Assembly (NCBI RefSeq): GCF_014066305.1
Contig: NW_023501053.1
Span: forward strand, 328,501 to 392,500
Direction: 5' to 3'
Origin: Letharia columbiana
Lineage: Eukaryota > Ascomycota > Lecanoromycetes > Lecanorales > Parmeliaceae
DNA: 64,000 nt
The position numbers and the translations under genes are program-made. Positions 1-13,730 of the stretch are shown here, in pieces. Each line of letters starts with the position of its first letter. Position 1 is the first letter of the stretch. Under the pieces are notes generated by a model that was not told the DNA's origin, made no database searches, and was given only the letters and a program-made list of their open reading frames with translations.

Positions 1-3000
1 AAATTAAGTATTAAAAATAATATATTAACTCTTTATTTTCTCTTTTATTAATTTAAATTAATAATTATAATATAAATCTCTATTAAAAATTAATATATAT
101 TTTAATATAAATTAAATATATTAATAAAGATAAGAAGAGAAATTAAAAGATATAAAGATATAATAAAGCTAGTTAGATATATATATTTATATATATTTAA
201 TTTTAATACTTTATAAATAAATATAAAAAATTATAATAAATAAATACTTTTATTATTAAGCTCGAAGATTTAATATATTATAAATCTTAATTAATATATT
301 AATATATTTCTACTTAGTCTAATATCTAATTTCTTATAATAATAATTAAAATATATATTAATTTCTCTAATATAAACTTATTCTTAATTTAAATAAAGAG
401 TTTTTTATTTTAAAAGAAATAGTTCTTTAGCTATTAAATACGTTAATATTAAAAAATCTAATTTTTTTAATTTAAAAGCGCTTATAATATAGAGCGAATT
501 TATAAGAATTTTAACTTAATTAATTATTTTCTTAATAATTATTTTATCTCTATTAATTATAGCGATATAAGCTATATAATATTTACGACTATTTTAATAA
601 AAATAATTCTCTTTTTTATAATAATAATAGATAATATTAAAAAAGAAGATCGAAGTTTAATTAAGATAGAATATATATTCTTTTAAATAAGATTTAATAG
701 AAGAAATCTATATTAAAAAGTAATAGAGCTTAAAAAATTAATTAATAAAATATATTATTCTCGTATAAATCTTAATATAAAATTTAATTAATAAAAGTAT
801 AATCTTAAATAGCTTAATAAAATTAAAGAAATATATTATATTCTTTATAATTTAAATTTTCTTCTATTTACTTTATATTAAAAGCTATTTTTATATTATA
901 TTTATCTTTTAATATTATAATTATATTAATAATAATTATATATTAATATATTTTTTAAAAATTATAATAGAGTAAGAAAGATCTTTAAGTATTTATAAAT
1001 TTTTAAAAAAATTAAATATCTCTAATAAACTTTAATAGTTTTATTAAGTAATATTAGATATCTTATATTATAAGCTTAATATTATTAAAAATATCTTTAT
1101 CTCTTAACTAGCTCGCTTATATAATACTTTTTTTAATAAATTTATTATTAAAAAATAATATAAAGATAATAATATACTTTTATTAGAAGATATAATAAGC
1201 TTATTCTAAGCTAGCTTATTAAAATTATTTAAAAAAATTCTTATTAAGAAGATTTAAGAGATAAGAAGAGACTAGATAGCGTATTAATAGAGATCTTTAA
1301 AAATAAAAAATTAAGATTATTAGCTAGAGCTTCGTAAATAGAATCTTTTACTTTTATATTCTTTATATATTTAAATAAATTATTAATAATAGAGATAGTA
1401 TTCTTAAAAGTTAGTAAAAGCGTATATATTAATAATAGAAAATTTATATTAAAGTTATTATTAATAATAATCTTAAGTAATATAAATATCTTATCTTATA
1501 ATATAATCTTTATAGACTTTATAGACTTTATAGACTTATTAGACTTTATAAACTTATTAAATCTATTAAATATATTATTATTATATTTCTATTTTTCGCT
1601 CTTATTTTTTTATTTAGAATTATTTAATTATTATCGCTTAATAGCGTTAGATCTAAATCTTAAAATAAAATAATATAATTAAAATTATAGATTCTTACTT
1701 AATATTATAAGTCGGGTTTATATTCTTTAAAAATTTATATTTATATATATAATAGTAATAAATTTTTAAAATAAAGAATTATAATTATAAAAGCGAAGTT
1801 TAAATAAATAGTATTATTAAAATTATTAGAAAAGCTATATAGAATATTAAGAAGACTTAAAATAGTAAAGAAAATAGAGAAGATAAGGCGAGATAGAAGA
1901 TTTTAAAGATATTTTAGAAAATATTAAAAAAAGCCTATAGATAGCTAGGCTATAAATTAAAATATTAAATATATATTATAAATAAATATTATTATAATAT
2001 TATTAATCTATATTTAATATTATTATAATATTAAAGAAAATAGAAAAAGTATAGCTTTATATCTTAATCTTTAGAATTTAAAAATATTTATATTTTATTT
2101 TATAATTATAAAAATTTATAATATCTAATTATTTTTATAGCTATTCTACTTATTATTAATTTATTATAATTATATTCTATATATCTAATATCTCTTCTAA
2201 TAATAAATTTAGAATAATAAATAATAAAAATAATTAGATTCTTATAATTCTATCTAAAAGATAGATTTTTAAAATTTATATATAGTAATTATATATAAAC
2301 TATTAATATAAATACTTCTCTATTTTTTAAATATATTAAATCTTACTTTTTTTAGATATATATTAAATAATAGAAAATAATATTCTTAATAAAAAGATAA
2401 TAAAATATTAAAGAGCTAATAAAATATAATTAATAATTTATATAAAAGCGTTAGATAGCGCTAGAATAAAAGAATAATCTAAATATTATATAATAATAAT
2501 ATTAATAATATAATTATAATAGATAAAAAGATATTAATACTATTAGATATAAGAAAAAAGCTAATTATATATTTATATTCGAATTTACTAAATTAAAAGT
2601 AAATAGAGAATATTTAAATTTTTTCGTCTCTCTAACTTTTTAATTTATTATCTTTATTCTTTAGATAAAGCTTATATTATTTATTTATATATTTAAAATC
2701 TAGTATATAAAATCTTTTATTATCTCTATCTTAATATATTTATAATTTTAAATATATTAATAAAAAATATAGTAAGAAAGAATCTTATTTAATCTTAATC
2801 TTAATTAAATTTTATTTTTTTTAAATTAATTTTTAATAAAAGATATTTAAAAGAATATATCTAAGATTAATATAAAGAAGTAAAGAATTTAAACTCTAGA
2901 TTAGAAGAATAGATATTTAATTTCGTAAAAGAATTATTATATATCTTCGTTATCTCGCTAATAGAAGATAGATTTTAAAAATGAGAATAATAATAATAGC

Positions 3001-5225
3001 TTTAAATATACGCTTCGAAATTTTATTATAAATTATTTAATTTAATTATATTATTAATAAAGATTAATTCTAGATATTTAGAGTTATAATATATTATTAA
3101 ATAAAGAAGAGGATAATAAGCTTAATAAATTTAAGATAAAGATCGCTTTATTAAAAGATAGCTCTATTATTTAATCTTTAATATTTATCTTTAAACTTAA
3201 AAAAATAAATATTTTTAATAATTCTTTTAAAAAAGTATTAAATAGAGTTAATAATATTTTTATTAATATATATATAACTTTTAATAAACTTAGAATTTAT
3301 TATTAATTTATATATCTAGTAAAATTTAGAATAACTTCTTATATTTTTATTATTAAGACTATATAGAGAGATAAGATTATAAGATAAAGTTAAAAATAAA
3401 AAAAGAGTAATAATAGAATTAATTAAAATAAAAGTAATTAAAAAATTTATTCTATTTAGAATATATAGATATAATTCTTAACTTTATATTTATTATAATA
3501 TCTATATTAATAACTTATAAATTAAGATTCGAGATTATATTAAAAATAATAAGAATTACGTTTTTAAAAGTATCTTTAAATATATATTACTTATTAAATT
3601 CTTTATCTTTAAATATTCTCTTAATATATTTAATTAAATCTTCGACTTTATAAATAAATATATTAATATTATAAAGTCTAATATAAAGTTAATACTTTAT
3701 TTCTACTTTAAAAATAAATTCTTTTATTCTATTCTCTACTTCTTCGCTATATATCTATTTCTAATATATCTTAAAATATATAAATTAACTTCGCTATAAG
3801 AATTAAGCTCTATATAAATTAAATAATAAATTTATAAATCTTATATAATTCTAAATATAATTAAAATTTTTTTTTAGCATAAATTCTTATTATAGCGAAA
3901 TTTAAGAAGTATTATATCGATATTAAAGACTTTATATATATTAAATTAAACAAATATTATTCTAGATATAAATCTATTAATTTAATCGAATTAAATAAAA
4001 ATATTAATTATCTATTTCTAGAGATTTCGCCTTTAAAATAAATATATTTATTTATATTATAAGCTCTATCTTAATCTAAAAAATATATAATCTCTATTTC
4101 TCTTATCTTCTATATAACTCTATCTACTTTCTTATTATAATTCTATAAAAATATTATATTTTATTATATTTTACTATTCTATTAAATTAGAAGAGTATTA
4201 GATTTTTAATAAAGATATAATATTACGATATTTATAATATATAATATTTATTTTATAAGATAGATATTTCTTAAAATATATATCTAGATATCTCTTAGGC
4301 GAATTAAATTTTATAATATTTACTTAGTAAAGTAAGTTTATAATATATATAGAATTAAGATATTAATTCGAAGAAAGAGTTACTTTTAAAGAGTGTTTTA
4401 TAAATTAATTAATTCTCTTTTATTATCTAATATTATATTATAGAATTATATTTATTATAAATTAATTAATATAATAAGATATATAATTATTAGATATTCT
4501 TAGAGTAAGATTATTAAATATATTCTAGCTATTATAAAATTATAAAGAGTACTCGTTTAATATTATATTAGTTGATATAATATATTTAAATAGCGAGAAG
4601 ATTCTTTATAGTAATAATATATTTTATTTTACTATTATAACTATAGAATTATATCTAATATCTATTAATCTTATCTATTAATCTTATCTATTATACTTAT
4701 TTAAATCTTATCTTTAAACTTTAATATTCTAAGAGTATTATTTATATCTTTATCTACTCTATCTTTATAAAATAAATACTTATAACTTTAAATAGAAGAC
4801 TCGCTCTTATAATTCTCTTAATATTAATTTTAATTAGATATATTATTTAATAATAGTATATATAATATACTATAGTAAGCTAGACGAAAGGGTATATATA
4901 ATATTAATCTAGTCTTGTTATTATCTTATAACTTAGATTAAGAAAAATATATAAAGCTAGCTATAATCCCTATCTTTTCTTTTAATTAATTACCCTAAAC
5001 TTGAAAATAAAATCTATTATTATAAATTATTACTCGCTTAATCTCGATTAACTTACTATATATTCTTTATTCTATATTATATATTAATAGAGATATATAT
5101 AAGAATAATATAATAATATTTAATAATATATCTTTTAAAATTATATCTTAATAATATATTTTATTTAATATCGTATTAATATACTATTTAGTTAAAGATA
5201 TTATTATATAAAATGCGATATTAAT
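1..5225. other. RIP-degraded AT-rich DNA, unassigned
   Basis: No gene or recognisable transposon termini are seen. The stretch is almost pure A/T, with C and G surviving mainly as CpG, CpT and CpC; CpA and TpG are nearly absent in the first 2.9 kb. That is the expected end state of RIP acting on repeats. No open frame of useful length survives. A short 9 bp tandem repeat (TATAGACTT-like, about five units) lies near 1507-1555. It is probably ancient transposon DNA, but I could not assign a family. Confidence 0.6.
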
Positions 5226-5348
5226 AAACTTCGAAAGCGACTCGAGAAGCCTAATAGATTTAGAATAGATTCCGGACAAGTGTGCTCGGCTAACCTTCCT
5301 TATATGAATCATCTACTTTCCGCCTTATACATAGATGGGCCCTCTAAG
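5226..5348. other. short GC-richer patch inside AT-rich DNA
   Basis: About 120 bp with near-normal composition, including CpA and TpG dinucleotides and a GGGCCC site, set between strongly AT-rich flanks. There is no open frame, no tRNA-like fold and no terminal repeats that I can see. It sits just before the fragmentary LINE copy. It may be a remnant of a younger insertion or a single-copy stretch that escaped RIP. Confidence 0.4.
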
Positions 5349-5369
5349 ATAGTTAATATATAGCTAGAT

Positions 5370-6863
5370 AATATAAAAATCTATAATATTTAGCGAATTT
5401 TTATTTATTATATATATTTAAAACCCTCTTATATAATATTTAATAATATTTATAATTAAATTACTATATAAAAGTTTTAATTTTTAATTTTTTTAATAAT
5501 CGTAAAAGAATAGTAGTATATTATTTAGTTTTTAATATTATAAGATTTTATAAATATTATATTTTTAAACTTTATAATCTTTTTTAATTTCTTTATAATT
5601 TATTTTAAAATTAATTTATTTTACTTTCCTTATAATTTAAATAATATTTTTAAATAAAGTTATTTATTATCTTCGAGAGTCAATATTATTAAAGTAATAA
5701 TATTTTTTTCTTTCTTATTACGTTAAATAAATATTATTTTACTCTTTTATATTAATATATATAAAAGTTTTAATTTAAATTTAAAATTTAATTTAATATA
5801 ATTTAATAAAATTACTTCTCTTAATATCTTATTTTTTATTATTAAAGAAATAAAGTATAAATTGAACTTATCTTTTATAGTTAAATCTTTTTATATTTTT
5901 TTTTATTAATAATTAAAAGAAAGTTAAGGAGTATTAACTCCCGTTTTTATTTAAAAGATTAATATTTTAAATAAATAAAGATAAAGAAATTATTTTTTTT
6001 ATTAATTTATTATAATTTTATAATTAATAATTCTATTTATAAAATTTATAAAGTTAAAAAAATCTTTATTTCTTAATCTTAACTCCTCTATTACCCTCTA
6101 TCTTTTTTTATACTATTTATTTATTCTTCTTACTTTTTTTCGCTTTTTCTCTTTTTCTTCTAATTATATTATATATTAATTAATATTTTTTTATTAACGT
6201 AATTTATCTTTTAAAAAAATTTAAATTAAGATATTTTTTATAATAAAAGAGAGAAGATTAGTGAGAACTTAATAGATATTAGAGTTTACTTTTTTACTAT
6301 TAGATTATAACTTATTTAAAAATAAACTATATTTTAATAATATACTTTTTTTTTTATATTATTTTATTATTTAATTAATTCTTATATAAATATTTTTATT
6401 AATAATTTTAAATTATTAATTTAAGAAAAATTTTTTTATAATAATCTTAAATAGAGTTAAGATATTAATATTATAATATTATATTAATAATTAATATAAT
6501 ATATTAATTATCTATATTATATTTTAATTTAAATTTTTTTAAAATATATTTTTTAATAAGATCTTTAGTTTTTAAATTTTAATTCATTATTCTCTTTTAA
6601 CTACTTTATTTTAATAAAAAGTTTTTTTATATTATAATATATATATTTTTTAAAGAGTAATATAATAATAGCGAGATATTAAGTAAAGTAGTTTATTAGA
6701 GTAATAGAAAGACTTTATCTATTATATAGTTATTTATTCTTTTTAGATATTTAATAAAGATATAAAGATATTTTATTAAAAAATAGTTAAGAGTTTATAA
6801 CTAAATTCCTTAGATACTAAGTTCTTAAAGTTATTATATTAAGATATTATTATATAAACTTAA
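5370..6863 (-). mobile_element. LINE fragment (5' part only), RIP-degraded
   Basis: This stretch aligns by eye along its length with 12090-13543 and 18330-19787, the high-coordinate (element 5') parts of the two long LINE copies. All three end at the same TATATAAACTT motif. Coding content would be the 5' UTR and ORF1 region of the LINE, but no frame is open. Keeping the 5' end and losing the 3' end is the reverse of normal LINE truncation, so the copy was probably cut by rearrangement rather than incomplete reverse transcription. The left edge is only approximate. Confidence 0.55.
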
Positions 6864-7368
6864 ATATTATTAATAATACTTCATTATTATTATTATAGGT
6901 CTTAATATTAAATATTTAAATATTACCTATCGTCAATAATTATATTTCTAATAAAGAACTTTAATTATATTTAAATATTAATGATTACTTATATATTATA
7001 TTAACTTTAATTATCTTCTAATAAATCTTTTACTTATATAATAGAGTTTATTATTTTTAATAGCTTTATAGATATTATAAATAAATATACTTTATTAATC
7101 TAATATAATATAAAAAAATTAATTTTAAATTTATATTTATAATTTATTAATTTATATATTAATTATATCTTAAATATAGATTTATAATTTTATATTATTA
7201 GATATTAATATAATAATATATATTAAAAATATTAGATAAATAAATTATATTTAATTATAATATTAAAGTTTTTACTTATTAAATAATTAATAATTTATTA
7301 TAATTATAGCTAATTATAATATATATTATTATAAAAAATAAATATATAATTAATATTAAATTATTTTA
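6864..7368. other. AT-rich spacer between LINE copies
   Basis: About 500 bp of RIP-mutated DNA between the LINE fragment and the first long LINE copy. I see no terminal repeats, motif or open frame. It could be part of the older gypsy element that hosts the LINEs, but I could not align it. Confidence 0.35.
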
Positions 7369-10300
7369 GTTAATTTAAAAGTTATTTATTTTATTCAGCT
7401 ATTTAGCTAAGATAGCCGCCTTAACGAAGATATCTTATCTAAAAATCTATAGAGACTTAAACTTATAAATTACTCTCGTTTAAGTATATATAGAGTATTA
7501 CGCGAAGGTCTTTATAGAGGAAGATTATATTAAGTAACTTTATTAAATTAATACTAAATTAAATAAATTAGAGATAAAAAGAAGTAAATAAAATAAAGAA
7601 ATTATTTAAATAATAGATTTAGATTTATTAATTTATCTTAATTACTAATATCGCTAATATTTATATTCTAATTCTTTATAATATTATTTAACTTTTTAAT
7701 TATCTCTATTACTTTATATTTAATTTAATTTATTATTATAAAGAAATTAGATATTATATAAATAAAGCTTTTATAAATCTTTATTTAATTAAGAAACTCG
7801 CTTTAAAGATTCTTAAATATTTATATATTATACTTTTTAATTTAATATCTCTTATAAAGATATAAAACTTAATTTATAAGAATTTACTTCTAAATTAGAG
7901 TTTAATAATAATTTTAAATAATATCTAGAAATTAATATATAATTAGATTACTAAAATTATATAAGAGATAATATTTTTATAAAGATTAAATAATAATTTA
8001 ATAGAGAATATCTTATTATTTCTTATTAATATCTTTTAAATTAAAACTAAATATTATAAAAGCGATTATCTTATTAATAATTTTTATTTTAAATATTAAA
8101 TTAAAAATTAATTAATTTAAAATAATAGAAAACTCTTCTTATATCGCTTTCGATATTATATATTTAATTTATATATAAAATAAAAATTAATTAATATTAT
8201 AAATAGAATATAGCTATTATTATATTAATATTTAAATAAAATTAATTTTTAATTAAATCTTTTTATAAAGTAATCGTTAAAGAAGATTCTTTATATATAA
8301 TATTTTAAACTTATTATAAATTATAATTTATATTTTATTTATTAAAACTCTTAATTTATAATAATATTAATAAATAAAAATAAGACTCTTAATTTTATCG
8401 CTAAAATTAATAGCTTTTAATCTCTTATCTAAGATTATAAAATAAATTTATTAAAAGCTAATCTTCGATAAAAAAATAAAATAATTATTAATCTCTATAA
8501 AGTATTTTTATCGAAGTATATCTAATTTTTATATATATAAAATTAAGAGTAGTAAGTACTAATTTAATAAAATAGCGTTAAAAATTAATTTATTAATAAT
8601 ATAGTTAATTTAAGAAGAGTATTTATTATATATTATTTTAGCTAAAATTATTAGAATCGCGTATATTAAATTTTATATATCTTTTAAGACTCTAATATTT
8701 CTATTTTATAGAGCTTATTAAATCTTAAAATTAAACTTTTTTATATTTTCTAAATCGATTTTTTTTAATAATAAATAATAGAATATTAATATCGCTAGTA
8801 ATTTTATAATAATTAAAGAAGATTTAATTTAAAGAATTTATATAGATATCTTTTTTTATCGCTATTAGATAGTTTATATTAATTTTCAAAATATAATTAA
8901 ACTAATTAAAGAATTAGATTATTTAAAAATTAATAAATATTAAAATATATAGAGAACTTTAAATATATAACGCTAGAATATTTTTAATTAGAATAATTTA
9001 TATTAATTTAAAAAAGTTAATTACTCTATTAATTATAGTTATAATACTTTTATTAATAATAACTTATAAATTAATTATCTTAATTTTACTCTCTTTTATT
9101 TAATAATAAATATAAAGATTATAAATAATATCTTAGACTTTATTATCTTATATTAATTTATAATACTTCTTTTCTAATTTATCGCGTATTATTAAAAATA
9201 TATATAAAAATTATAAAATAAATTTAAAAAGAGATATTATAAAGATAGTCTCGATTATTATTTTATTTTTAAGAAATAAATAAAATTATAATTAATTTTA
9301 TATTAATTTCTTAATCTTTTATAAAATTTTAATTTAAAAATTATCTAACTAATAATTAATATCTATTTTAATTAATATTTTTAAATATTTATAAAAATTA
9401 TTAAGAAAAATTTCCTTTATATTAATAATATAAATATAAATAATATTTTTTATATATAATATATATAATTTATTTTAATTAATTCTCGCGTTAATTATAA
9501 TATAATAGACTCTTAAGATCGCTATTATAATATCTATCTTTTTTTAAAATTATATTATAATTATAATATTATTAATATATATTATTATCTTTAATACTCT
9601 ATTTTTTATTTATATTTTTAAAATTTAAAAATTATAAATAATATATCGAGCTAGATCTTTAATTATAATTATAAATAAAAAGTAATTAAAAAAATTTCTT
9701 TATCTTATATTATTTTATATTATAATTATTTTTTTAATATAATTATTAATATAAATCTTAATCTTAACTTTTTTATAAATAAGTTATATTTAAATAATAA
9801 ATTTTTTAAATATATCTAATTCTTTTAAAATCGCTAGAAAAAACTTATAATTAATTTAATTATATATTTTTTTCTAATCGAGAAAAAGAATAGCGATTTT
9901 CTTTTACTTTTATAATAATTTTTTTAATAAATTTATATTTAATTATTAGATATTAAATTATTTTAATATTATTATTTATAAATCTTTTTAATAAAAAGAT
10001 TAATTATTATTTACTAATTATCTTATCTAAAGCCTTTATTAAATATTATATTAAAATATTTATAAAGATTTTATAATTTATATTTATAATAAATAGAGAA
10101 TAATAATTCTTAATATTAATTTATTTATCTTTATTTTTAAAAAGAATAATAAGAATCTTATTTATCTAATACTCTAGAAGTTTCTATTCTCGCTATATCT
10201 AATTATAAAAAAAGATTAATTATATAATAATAATCGAGATTTTCTCTTTTTTCTTCTTCTTATACTCTATAATAATTTTATAAAACTTACTTAAAAGATT

Positions 10301-13300
10301 ATCTTTATCTAATAAGATTTTTAAGAATACTTAATAAATAGTAATTTATATCTCTTAAGCTTTAATAGAATTTTTTATTTTAATAATATTTATTAAGTTT
10401 ACTCGATCTATTATATATTATAAAATTTTATTTTAAGCGTCTTTATTTAAAGGTTTTATATTATAGAGATTTTAATAATAGTCTATTACTACTTTAAGAA
10501 TATCTTTTAAATCTATATATATCTCTTTTTAATTATTTTTTAAAATCTTAATAAAGCTATAATTTATATATCTAGCTTTTATAAAAAATTATTTTATTAA
10601 TTTTTTATTAAGAATAAGATATTTAATTATAATATTATAGAAATAGAATTAATTATATATATCTATAAGCTATTTTTTATATATTTTAATAATTACTATT
10701 TTTTTCTCTAGTTTAGAATTTAATAATTTAAGATATCTTTTCTTCTATAATTATAGATAATTATATTATAAATTATATTTAAATTTCTAATTTACTTTAT
10801 AATTATTCTTTATAATATATTTTATAAATTATACTATTAATATCTTATAAATTATTTACTCTTTTATCGAATTTTCTTTTAAAAGTATTTATAATATTTT
10901 TAAATATAAGATTTATATTTAATTTCTTTATAGAAGTAAGAATAATAATTTTTATTATCTAAATTTTTAAATAATTATAAAGATTATTTTTATTATAATT
11001 ATTATAATTTTATAATTAATAAATAATTTATTAAACGCTATCTTTTAATTCTTTAACTCTTCTATTTAATTATCTTAAATATAAATTTAATTAATTCTAA
11101 AAATTAAGATTTTATCGTTTAAGAAATATATAAAGATTTTAAAATTCGAATTTTAAATTCTTTAATTATTTATTAAATAATATACTTTATCTCTTTTAAG
11201 CTTTAATAATAATTTAAATAGTATTTATAGTTATAAAGATAATAAAAAAATTATAAAGACTTTATTTATAGCGATTAATATAAAATTTTAATTTTCTTTT
11301 ATTATATTATAAAATATTTATAATAATATTTATTTAAGTATTTTTATATTTACTTTTAATTATAATAATCTTATATTCTCTTTAATTAAGATATATATCG
11401 ATATTATTATAAATATATATTCTTTATATTTAATCTTATAAATTAAAATTCTTTTATTATTCTCTTTATAGAGAATATAATTTAAATTTTTATCTTTTTA
11501 TTATTTTATAAATTTAATATTTATAATAATAGCGACTTTATTTTTTTTAACTTAATAAATTATAATAATTATTTATAAAAATAATCTTTTATAATATTTT
11601 ATAATTTTATTAAATAGATTTATCTCTTAAAATAATAGAATATTAATTTTATAACTCTATATTATATTATATATTTTTCTAAAATAATCTAAATTTAAAA
11701 TTAAATAAATATTAAGTAAGATTATTTATATTTTATATATAGTTATAATTATAATATAATAAATCTATTCTTTATAAAAAAGAATTTTATAATATTTATA
11801 GATTTTAATATTTATAATTTCTTATATTTAATTATTAAATATATTTTTTTATAAATATTATATATTTTAATTAAATTTATTAATCTAAATCTAACGCTAA
11901 ACGCTTTATTATATTTTAATTTTAATTATCTAATTATAAACTCGAAGCTATATATTTTAAAGCTTTTTTTAAAAATAATTATAATCTTATTATTTATAAC
12001 GTCTTTAAACTTCTAATATATTAATTAGAATTTTAAACTCTTAAAGTTCTTTATTTCTACTATTTATATAGTTAAAAGATAAAAATCTATAATATCTAAT
12101 AAACTCTTATTTATTATATATATTTAAAACTTTTTTATATAATATTTAATAATATTTATAATTAATAAGTTAATATAAAAGCTTTAATTTTTAATTTCTT
12201 TAATAATAATAGAAGAGTAATAATATATTATTTAATTTTTAATATTATAAAATTCTATAAATATTATATTTTTAAGCTTTATAATCTTTTTTAATTTCTT
12301 TATAATTTATTTTAAAATTAATTTATTCTACTTTTTTTATAATTCGAATAATATTTTTAAATAAAGCTATTTATTATTTTTAAGAATTAATATCGCTAAA
12401 GCGGCGATATCTTTTCCTTTCTTATTACGTTAAATAAATATTATTTTACTCTCTTATATTAATATATATAAAAATCTTAATCTAGATTTAAACTTTAATT
12501 TAATATAACTTAATAAAACTACTTCTTTTAATATCTCGCTTTTTATTATCGAAGATAAGATATAAATTAAACTTATCTTCTATAGTTAAGCCTTCTTTAT
12601 CTTCTTCTTTATTAATAATTAGAGAAAATTAAGAATATTAACTCGATCTTATTTAAAAATTAATATTTTAAATAATAAGAATAAGAAAATTATTTCTCTT
12701 ATTAATCTATTATAATTTTATAATTAATAATTTTATTTATAGAATTTATAAGATTAAGAAAAATCTTTTTCTCTTTATCTTAACTCCTCTACTATCTTCT
12801 ATCTCTTTATATATTATTTATTCTTTTTAACTCTCTTTTACTCTTTTCTCTTCTTCTTCTTTAATATATATTAATTAATATTCTCTTTTTTAATAATTTA
12901 TTTCTTTAGAGAATCTAGATTAAAATATTTTTTATATTAAAAGAAAGAAGATTAATAAAATTTAATAGATATTAGATTTACTTTATTATTAGATTATAAT
13001 TTATTTAAAAATAAATTACGTTTTAATAATATATTATTTTCTTATATTACTTTATTATTTAATTAATTCTTAATAAATTATTTATTAATAATTTTAAATT
13101 ATTAATTTAAAAAAGACTCTTTTATAATAATTTTAATAGAGTTAGATATTAATATTATAGCGTTATATTAATAATTAATATAATATATTAATTATCTATA
13201 TTATATTTTAATTTAAATTTTTTAAAATATATTTTTTAATAAGACTCTTAATTTTTAGATTTTAATCGTTATCTCTTTTAGCTATTTTAATCTAATAGAA

Positions 13301-13543
13301 AAGTTTTTTATATTATAATATATATATATCTTAAAGAGTAATATAGTAATAGCGAGATATTAAATAAAGTAATCTATTAGAATAATAAAAAGACTTCGTT
13401 TATTATATAATTATTTATTCTTTTTAAATATTTAATAGAGATATAAAGATATTCTATTAGAAAATAATTAAGAGTTTATAATTAGATTTCTTAGATATTA
13501 AGCTTTTAGAGTTATTATATTAAGATATTATATATAAACTTAA
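7369..13543 (-). mobile_element. LINE (non-LTR retrotransposon) copy 1, RIP-degraded
   Basis: A 6.2 kb unit, repeated almost colinearly at 13628-19787. The minus strand carries a fossil reverse transcriptase. At 10013-10036 it still reads KALDKIIS, as in LINE polymerases just before the TGF/GR motif. About 450 bp further along the element (9568-9579) there is a YINN codon run, as expected for a YxDD box after G-to-A change. The element 5' end is therefore at the high coordinate. Many stops, mostly explainable by C-to-T and G-to-A changes, make it inactive. Length and order fit a Tad1-like LINE (ORF1, then ORF2 with polymerase), but the clade is an inference. No poly(A) tail is obvious at the 3' end near 7369. 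Confidence 0.65.
9400..10250 (-). pseudogene. fossil LINE reverse transcriptase, copy 1
   Basis: Read on the minus strand, this part of LINE copy 1 gives a broken polymerase core. The order is a NYY..I.INYKI stretch (the RIP image of a NWRPI..L.NDYKI motif), then KALDKIIS at 10013-10036, then an F-x-x-x-RF-I-NNNI segment. YINN at 9568-9579 stands in the position of the catalytic YxDD. Stops sit at codons that could have been CAA, CAG or TGG. In living LINEs this domain copies the element RNA onto nicked target DNA; here it is dead. The assignment rests on motif order only. Confidence 0.6.
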
Positions 13544-13627
13544 GTTACTATTAATAAGACACCGCTATTAACGCCTTTAGAATATATTATTATCATTAAG
13601 CGATACCTCTAAAAGAATTATTATTTA
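13544..13627. other. 84 bp slice between the two LINE copies
   Basis: A short, less mutated stretch separating the 5' end of LINE copy 1 from the 3' end of copy 2. Its last 11 bases (13617-13627, ATTATTATTTA) match 19788-19798 (ATTACTATTTA) with one C/T difference, as expected for a target-site duplication of LINE copy 2. If so, this slice belongs to the same host element as 19788 onward, which is gypsy copy A. Confidence 0.4.
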
Positions 13628-13699
13628 GTTAATTTGAAAGTTATTTATTTTATTTGGCTATTTAGTTGAGATACGCCTTAATGAAGTATTTCATCTGGA

Positions 13700-13730
13700 A
13701 ATCTATAGGGACTCGAACTTGTAAATCTTT
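13700..13730 (-). promoter_or_regulatory. tRNA B-box-like motif near the LINE 3' end
   Basis: The minus strand reads AAGTTCGAGTCC here, close to the RNA polymerase III B-box consensus. In copy 1 the matching site near 7445-7465 has decayed by RIP-type changes. I could not fold a complete tRNA or find a convincing A-box, so it may be a tRNA-derived 3' tail or chance. Confidence 0.25.
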
